Assembly: GCA_037576215.1 (NCBI GenBank)
Contig: JBANDB010000004.1
Coordinates: forward strand, 3,534,001-3,598,000
DNA length: 64,000 nt
Direction: 5' to 3'
DNA from: Armillaria gallica
Taxonomy: Eukaryota; Basidiomycota; Agaricomycetes; Agaricales; Physalacriaceae
Shown piece after piece: positions 57,967 through 64,000 of this stretch. Under the pieces are notes generated by a model, which did no database searches, was not told the DNA's origin, and worked only from the letters and a program-made list of their open reading frames with translations. The position numbers were made by a program, and so were the translations under genes. Each line of letters begins with the position of its first letter. Positions within the stretch are counted from its first letter, which is position 1.

Positions 57967-59672
57967 ATGGTCGACCGTTTCCTCAATGCTGCCAAGGCGC
58001 ATTGGAGAAATTTCAGCACCCTGAAACAGTCAGCAAGAGAGGTGAACTCGAATAGTAGGGTGGAATTGAAAAGTGTGATCAGTATGTCCCTCGCGTATAT
58101 ATTCATCTCTTATGCATTTACCCATTATATGTACAGACGCGCTAACCCGTATGACATCAGGTAAGGATGCAAATGTCTTGGAGCCGGGAAGCTAATCCAC
58201 TGTTTACAGAGGAAATGCACAAGAAGATGAGGGACATGGTGGGATTGACTGACGATGATATGAAAGGTGCGTTTTTCTCTTTACCGTGGACTTGAGCTCG
58301 CCTGATCAACCGTATCGTAGCCTTGGCCCCGCTTCCCGATGAGAACGATCCTGGCATATTCGAATACGAGCCTCGTCCGGATGACGACGTTAGAACCCAC
58401 GTACAGGTTGGCGACTCGCAGTGCCTGCTTACAGGCTATCTCAAGCGACGACTCGAGCACATCCCAGGCTTTCCTCGACCTGTGAAAGAGATGGGGGACG
58501 CATACCGTATCTCCTCGACGCTGCATAGAGGGATAGGCATGTTTGCTGCACGCCGGCTCAAGACGGGGGACCTCGTCGCTGACGAGAGGCCTTTGATGGT
58601 CTTCCCCATGGGTCCATCGACCGATCTCAATGTTATAACTCCAATAATGACGATGACAGATGAGAAACGAAACAATTTTTGAACTGTTATTCACAGGAGA
58701 TGATGGGTTCTATTTTCGACCGCATGTCTGAAGAGAACCGAGAGGCTTTCATGGGGCTTCATAATGGCCGCCTGCAGAATGGCCCACTCTAGGCGTAACT
58801 AGGACTAATGGATATGGCCTCGAAGATGCCCTGAAGGATGAAACTGGTAGGTCGTCAACTCTACTGTTGATAATAGATGCTAATGTATTCTCCCAACGAT
58901 AGAAATTGCAAACCTTTTATCTATGATGTCCTCGAACAACCAAGGTAGGTTGCTCACCATCTTGTATCTATTTGGCTCAATGCGAGCGCACGCATCTCTT
59001 AGTTTTGAAATCGATGATTGGTAGGTATGTGGCCGTCTTCGAGGATCTCTCTAGAGTGAATCATAGGTGAGATGCGTTCTTTTAACGCGATTGGTCTGGT
59101 CCTGACTCTGGCTATCAATCTAGCTGTTCCCCCAACGTCCACCGCAAGTTCCATATGGCCACGTTCTCTATGCAGCTTCGCGCAGCTCGGGACATTGAAG
59201 AGGGCGAAGAGATTTTCACCTATTATACCCAGATTCTTCTGCCAGCTGCGGATCGCACGGAAGGCCTCGCACCTTATGGTATCAAGTGTACCTGTCGCGC
59301 TTGTCTGGATACCGCCAAGAGTGATCCTATCCGCGCCGCTGTGTTCAACTACTCGCCGTCAGCCCTTCTTATTTCAGATGCGAGGATCGATGCTGCGGTG
59401 CAGGTTCTGGCGAAGATAGAGGAGGAAGAGCTCCAGGCCTCGGCCCCGTATCGCGATACGCTGTACCATTTGTTCACCGCATACGCGCTCGCACGCGACG
59501 AGAAGAATGCGCTGATGTATGGGGAGAAACTGTGGCTGGCGAATTTGGCTGCTGGTGAACCGCTCTGCGGATGTTCAGGAATGCAGAGTTGTTGAAAAAG
59601 TCGCTGCAGTGGATGTCGGCGGAACTGGTGGCGATGCCGGAACGCCTTGTATCTCTTTGGAATACCTCTTGA
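57967..59672 (+). pseudogene. SET-domain array member with several frameshifts
   Basis: Start MVDRFLNAAKAHWRN, with exons matching the 37-kb gene (first intron donor GTATGT, a normal GT). SET start GIGMFAARRLKTGDLVADERP, VNHSCSPN across an intron, EEGEEIFTYYTQI, and post-SET CTCRACLD. Breaks: near 58676 (after DEKRNNF), near 58785 (between NG and PTLGVTRTNGYG), and near 59565 (LAAGE to FRNAELLKKS). The true C-terminus ends WNTS at 59672. All pieces can still be read in different phases, so damage is recent or due to base errors. The internal segment ARIDAAVQVLAKIEEEELQ matches the intact gene. Confidence 0.8.
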
Positions 59673-59809
59673 TCAAGTGCTGGTCCTCTTTGTAATTGTG
59701 GTATAGATATGTGGAAGAGGCTCTACGCCGGAAGGCTCGAGGCGTGCATACCAGCTGATAGATTCACGCCGAAGCAGTCTATCCAAGGACCTGAGAAAAG
59801 GTTATTGGC

Positions 59810-59863
59810 AACCGTTGCCGAGCGCGAATCTCGCTAGATAAGCTTCTTTCTAGGCTATATAAG
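59810..59863 (+). promoter_or_regulatory. SET-family promoter, copy at 59.8 kb
   Basis: AACCGTTGCCGAGCGC at about 59810-59825, then GAATCTC, and CTATATAAG at 59855-59863, with the ATG at 59900. It precedes a gene remnant with an early stop. Confidence 0.65.
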
Positions 59864-59899
59864 AACCGCACATCGATTGTGCTGTCGATCTCAAGCACC

Positions 59900-60120
59900 A
59901 TGAAACACGGTTTTCTTCCCAATGGCAGCGTCAAGCGCTTACTCTCAGTCTATCAGTGAAGACTTTGGACGACGCTGGTACGTATTTTGAGATGACAGCT
60001 TGAGCTCATGCTCAACTCATACGAAGAGAAGGCTCGGGGTATTTCGAAAAGTAGGCTCTGGTCATCTTCTCAAGTCGCATCGCACTTATTAATGATTGAC
60101 GATCCAAGGCTGATGACGCG
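59900..60120 (+). pseudogene. SET-family 5' fragment
   Basis: MKHGFLPNGSVKRLLSVYQ then a stop, as the first exon of the SET array genes. It is followed by a second-exon-like stretch (LMLNSYEEKARGISK), after which similarity ends. The promoter is preserved but no SET core remains. Confidence 0.7.
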
Positions 60121-60267
60121 CTGCAGTCAAGTAGCAAAGGTACGCGTATCAGGCTCGTCTAACATTTGGTGAGCATCATATTCTCTTCGGACATTACTCC
60201 GACTAATCGCTACATTCAGATGACGAGGAACAGGATTAGTTATCGACTGTGGACATTTGAAACCAGT

Positions 60268-60755
60268 AGTGCTTCCGGTGAGTGGCTTTCTGTCAATGTA
60301 TGTAGCTCGTTTCATGATTTCAAAGTAGATTTTTGCCAATATTTCCCCAACTTCATTCGACACCATTAGCAGGCGCGCGGTTATCATCGCACTTGCGTGC
60401 TCTTATACTCCTCTTTGGAACGTATCTACCTCCACCCACGACTCTCGGTGCCTCTGTCAATATCCCTGCGTCAAATCGCGCCAAGAACAGAATAGGGAGG
60501 ATAGGACATACAACTTAAAGCGGCAGCAACGTCCAGAAGCAGTGCTTCCGGTGAGTGGCTTTCTGTTGATATATATGGCCCGTTTCATAATTTCAAAGTA
60601 GGTTTTTGCCGCCATGCCAATGTTCCCCCAACTTCGTTCAGGCGCGCCGTTGTCATCGCACTTGCAGGCTCTTATACTCTCACGCCAAGAGACACAATAA
60701 AGAGGATAGAACATACAACTTAAAAGGGCAGCAATGTCCAGAAACTGAGGAGCAT
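60268..60755 (+). repeat. Direct duplication, about 273-bp period
   Basis: AGTGCTTCCGGTGAGTGGCT begins at 60268 and again at 60541. Blocks such as TCATCGCACTTGC and CATACAACTTAAA recur with the same order and moderate divergence. On the minus strand both copies encode versions of YFEIMKRA.YI.RKPLTGST, so the 3' part of the neighbouring gene was duplicated. Confidence 0.75.
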
Positions 60756-61098
60756 TATCACGACGACTCTCGCGTGGAGGTTGAGACAAGAGAAAGACTG
60801 CCGCGTGAACTGCAGCTGCAAGACCACGACCGGCCAACACCACTCCACCAATTTTGGTGTCAATTTGAGGCACGACGTGCGGAGCTACAGGCTGCGGTGA
60901 TACAGATTTAGGCGATGACTGCGGCTGGGGTGAAGAAGAATCCCAAGTAGAGATGAACGGAGGGCGGGCAGTGCTTGGTGATGAGCTACTGGAGCTACTG
61001 GATACGGTACGCATGCGAAAGTCGGATGAAGGCGTCCTAGAACGTAACGGGGACGCAGTAGACGGCACGTAGAGGTCACGTCTAGCTGCCGGAGACAC
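60457..61098 (-). CDS. Hypothetical Ser/Pro-rich protein
   Basis: Open minus-strand frame. The upstream end has no ATG and meets a stop, but a splice acceptor (CACAG) sits at the boundary near 61098, so a 5' exon is missing from the model. N-terminal part Ser/Pro-rich (SSSSSSSSPSTARPP), then GGVVLAGRGLAAAVHAAVFLLSQ and IAALLSCMFYPLYC, which could form membrane-associated helices. The C-terminal part lies in the 273-bp duplication (YFEIMKRAIYINRKPLTGST). Family not recognised. Confidence 0.4.
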   Translation of the reverse strand: MSPAARRDLYVPSTASPLRSRTPSSDFRMRTVSSSSSSSSPSTARPPFISTWDSSSPQPQSSPKSVSPQPVAPHVVPQIDTKIGGVVLAGRGLAAAVHAAVFLLSQPPRESRRDNAPQFLDIAALLSCMFYPLYCVSWRESIRACKCDDNGAPERSWGNIGMAAKTYFEIMKRAIYINRKPLTGSTASGRCCRFKLYVLSSLFCSWRDLTQGY

Positions 61099-61364
61099 TG
61101 TGTCGCGTCAGTCCGGGTCAAGGCGGGCCAAAGGACTGGACCAGCTTGGAGTCAAAAGACGTCGAACACCGTCCATCACCCTTGTCACCTGCTCCCCACA
61201 GAATTTCACTTTGTCACATTAACCGCTCATAAAGGCCCAGTCACGAGCCTCTGTCCGAGAAAGATTGACAGGATGAATGAGGGTGGTACTTATAAGAAGG
61301 GGCCCAAAGAACCTCACTACCCCATCGACACCTATTCCTCGCCTCTGCTCAGCGGAACCTCGCT

Positions 61365-63614
61365 ATGTCCAATCAAACTTCAAATCGCAGCCGCTTCTGG
61401 CGTGCTAAGTACGCTCGCAAATGCACCAAATCATTCCAAGTACAACAAATACTTCCCTACCTCATCGGGATCCCTAGAGGACCTGGTTCAGTGATTCCAT
61501 CTGATCGTCCTCCTCTTAAGCCTATCCGTTCCCCGATCCCAATTCTTACGTCCCGCAGTGGCACCGATGGGGCTCCTGGCGAAGCTCCTGAGGACCTCCT
61601 TGTTGGGATCGTTGGAGCAGGTGCCGCAGGCCTGTACGCTGCGATGATCCTTGATGATCTTGGGATCAAGTACGAGATCTTGGAGGGTTCCAATCGCCCT
61701 GGTGGTAGGATCTTTACCCATCACTTCCGGAGTGTTGACATTAAGCAATGGAACTACTTTGTAAGCCTCTTTACCATGGCATTCCCTTGCATCGAACTCA
61801 TCGGCGCCCGACATAGGATATCGGTGCCATGCGCTACCCCGACATCCCTATTATGTGGCGCGTCTTCGACCTCTTCAGAGAACGCCTTCAGATCGGGGAC
61901 AAGCTCATCCCCTACATCATGAACAACGACAACCAGTTCCTTGAGTATAACTCTCAACGTGAACAGCAGAAGACAGTCAATACTGAACCTACGGCCGATT
62001 GGTTCAAAGACTGCTCGTCGGCGGGAGGGTTGGTTCCCCCTGAATTCATCGACAAGGGCGTCAATCACTGGTTAGGCGAATGCTTCACTCCATTCAAGGA
62101 CCTCCTCGTGGAGAACTGGGAGAAAGGCTGGACCAAACTTATGGAGTTTGACCAGTACTCGGCCAGGACGTTCATGATGCTTCCCTTCGATATCAAGAAC
62201 GAAGACGGAACGTGTTTCTTGAAGAAAGATGCTTACCCCAACTCCGCGATCAATTGGATGGAGAGAATGAACACAGGAACAGGTCTGTTTGATATGGCGT
62301 TCTCCGAGATGGTCATCGACGACCTTCAATTCGACTGGCCTACCGGATCGGCTATGAAGTTTGGTGGGGATGGTGCAGCGGAATTCGATGGTAGCTGGCA
62401 CTGCTTGGCGTAAGTTCAATACAAATCCCAGCTCGACAAGATCTGATACATTGCGTCTGCAGAGGTGGTAGTGAAATTTTCATCAACGCGATGGTCTCCA
62501 AGATTTCTGACCCAATTCAATACAACAAGCGGGTCACCTCGATCACTCCCACAGCGAATGGAACCAAACCTCTTTCCGTCACATACGGTAGCAGTGGCGG
62601 AGTCAAGGCTTCGATCGAATATGACTACGTGATCTCCACTATCCCGCTCCCCGCGTTGCGTTTCGTTGATCTAGATGGGTGCAACCTCAGCTATGCTCAG
62701 CTGGAAGGCATGCGTACCCTCCGTTATGACTCGAGTTGCAAAGTCGGCATCAGGTTTAGCTCTAGGTGGTGGCAGACTCTCGCGACCGGCTCCATCACAG
62801 GTGGTCAGACCAAGACCGACCGCGTCGTTCGCACCGTCGTGTTCCCTTCCTACGGCGTTGATGACCCGAACGCAGATGCGGTTATGATCGCCAGTTACAC
62901 GTGGTCGCAGGATGCTGCCCGTGTCGGCGGTCTCATCAATGGGCGTAACACTGCCGATGAACAGTTCTTGATTGACAATATTCTCAAGGATCTTGCTGCT
63001 TTGCATGACGTTACATTTGATTTCTTGAAGAACGAGCTACAGGACTGGTGTGCATGGGACTGGTATTCTGATCCATTTACGCTTGGTGAGTAATTTTCTC
63101 TATGATTGAGTGACCATGGTTGTTAATCATCACGTTTTCCTCGTTTAGGCGCATTCGCCCTCTTTGGCCCTGGCCAGTTCAGTAGTATCTATCCTGCGTT
63201 CGGACAAGGTGCTGCCGGTGGAAGGCTCTTGTTCGCCGGAGAGGCCTTGAGCGATCAGCACGCGTGAGTTCTACTGCATCTACAGGTTTCGAGATAGGTC
63301 GCTTATACTATTTTATCGCCAACAGATGGGTTGAAGGTGCCCTCGATAGTGCCTATGAAGCCGTGCGGAAGATACTGGACGGGGCAGGTCTCGAGACATA
63401 CCTTGAAAAACTCGAAGCGAACTGGGGCAACCCTTACCTCGACGAGGCAGAAGTGGAGGAGTATAAGAGTCTCCTGATGGAGCAAGAGCTCATTGGGGCT
63501 TTGTTCTCGACGATCAGCGATCGCGACGAAATCAAGGACACTCTCCTTGGTTTGCATAAAAAGGGACACTTGGAGCAATCATTTCTCGCCGCCCAGGGTG
63601 CTCAAAAGGCCTGA
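61365..63614 (+). CDS. FAD-dependent amine oxidase (L-amino acid oxidase/monoamine oxidase type), 671 aa
   Basis: Five exons: 61365-61760, 61817-62409, 62463-63085, 63149-63263 and 63326-63614. Introns are 53-63 nt GT-AG, and the joined frame gives 671 aa. The dinucleotide-binding motif VGIVGAGAAGLYAA (about 80-93) is followed by LEGSNRPGGRI (about 107-116), then FDIGAMRYPDIPIM, a long helical substrate domain, GGSEIFINAMVSKI, VISTIPLPALR, and the C-terminal FAD motif GRLLFAGEALSDQHAWVEGALDSAYEA. This order is that of flavin amine oxidases, which oxidise amino acids or amines to imines with release of hydrogen peroxide. No signal peptide is evident, so it is probably intracellular. The substrate cannot be told from sequence. 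Complete and undamaged. Confidence 0.92.
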
Positions 63615-64000
63615 GCTCAAAAGACTAGGAATGGTAAATCAATGTAACAATACGTAGTTCAAATTTTTCGAGAGCCCCAGGATTTGCTATGATTACGACT
63701 TCATGTACTATATCTCCAGTTCGAAGTCAATGCTATCTCATCCCATCATTACACGGCACAGTACCTTCAGGTACGCCGCCTTTTCCGGCGTGCTCTATCT
63801 TCATGTCAACATAGAATTTGTCGATTTCGAGCAGATTGCTAATGCCAGCAGCCTGGATGCATTTTAAATAATTGCTCTTTCGGCTGGTCACTGAATGTAG
63901 TAGGTGAACTTGAGGTATGTATCTGAGATTGTACAAGTGACATGTCGACACGCCCATGGGATTCGAAACAAGAGATTTGTCGGGTGCGTATCTTTTTGGA
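63615..64000. other. 3' flank with dispersed repeat
   Basis: Non-coding. 63735-63778 is a reverse-oriented, diverged copy of the GGTACC repeat found at 361-420 and 3508-3566. Confidence 0.6.

Noticed and set aside
1..64000. CRISPR array, bacterial operon or organellar DNA
   Set aside because: Spliced genes, snRNA and fungal families show nuclear eukaryotic DNA. No regular short spaced repeats were seen.

Overview
The window is nuclear DNA of a filamentous basidiomycete, most likely an agaricomycete (mushroom-type fungus). The evidence is genes cut by many 47-64 nt GT-AG introns, a U2 spliceosomal snRNA, a FunK1-type kinase, a DUF6534-type membrane protein, a PalI/SUR7-type membrane protein, F-box genes with the usual basidiomycete layout, and a hAT transposon with spliced transposase exons. 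Exon joins below were worked out by hand from splice consensus plus family motifs. They are models, not transcripts.

Layout. 1-6 kb is gene-poor and repeat-rich: inverted-repeat elements, a dispersed repeat, and a cluster of GTTAAC palindromes. 6.0-7.5 kb (minus) holds the most striking gene, an ADP-ribosyltransferase-like domain fused to a four-repeat hemopexin-like propeller. 7.5-11.3 kb is repeat relics. 11.3-12.6 kb is a distant SET-domain gene, 13.5-14.4 kb (minus) a PalI/SUR7 gene with an 11-nt exon, 17.3-18.6 kb a DUF6534 gene with a frameshift, 19.5-19.7 kb (minus) the U2 snRNA, and 21.4-21.8 kb an intact MITE. 22.8-24.2 kb is an F-box gene with a frameshift. 25.4-33 kb holds several unrecognised genes, three of them rich in Ser/Pro.

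The right half is a duplication and decay zone. A SET-domain family occupies 37.1-38.9 kb (intact, 481 aa), 39.5-41.3 kb (two frameshifts) and 58.0-59.7 kb (several frameshifts), with fragments at 45.2, 52.3 and 59.9 kb. Four of these loci (37.1, 39.5, 58.0 and 59.9 kb) share a recognisable promoter: a GAGCGCAGATCTC-like box, then a TATA box, then the ATG. A multi-pass membrane protein is duplicated (34.7 and 55.8 kb), and one copy is frameshifted. A FunK1 kinase (42.2-45.0 kb), a small orphan gene (45.8 kb), a hAT transposon that lost one end at a 41-bp palindrome (47.3-49.9 kb), a broken F-box gene and a FunK1 catalytic-loop fragment fill the middle. The window ends with a 671-aa FAD amine oxidase (61.4-63.6 kb).

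The genes do not form a single pathway. The common theme is lineage-specific families (SET, F-box, FunK1, membrane proteins) being duplicated and broken among transposons. The ART-hemopexin protein and the amine oxidase are plausible defence or effector-type genes; this is inference from domain type only.
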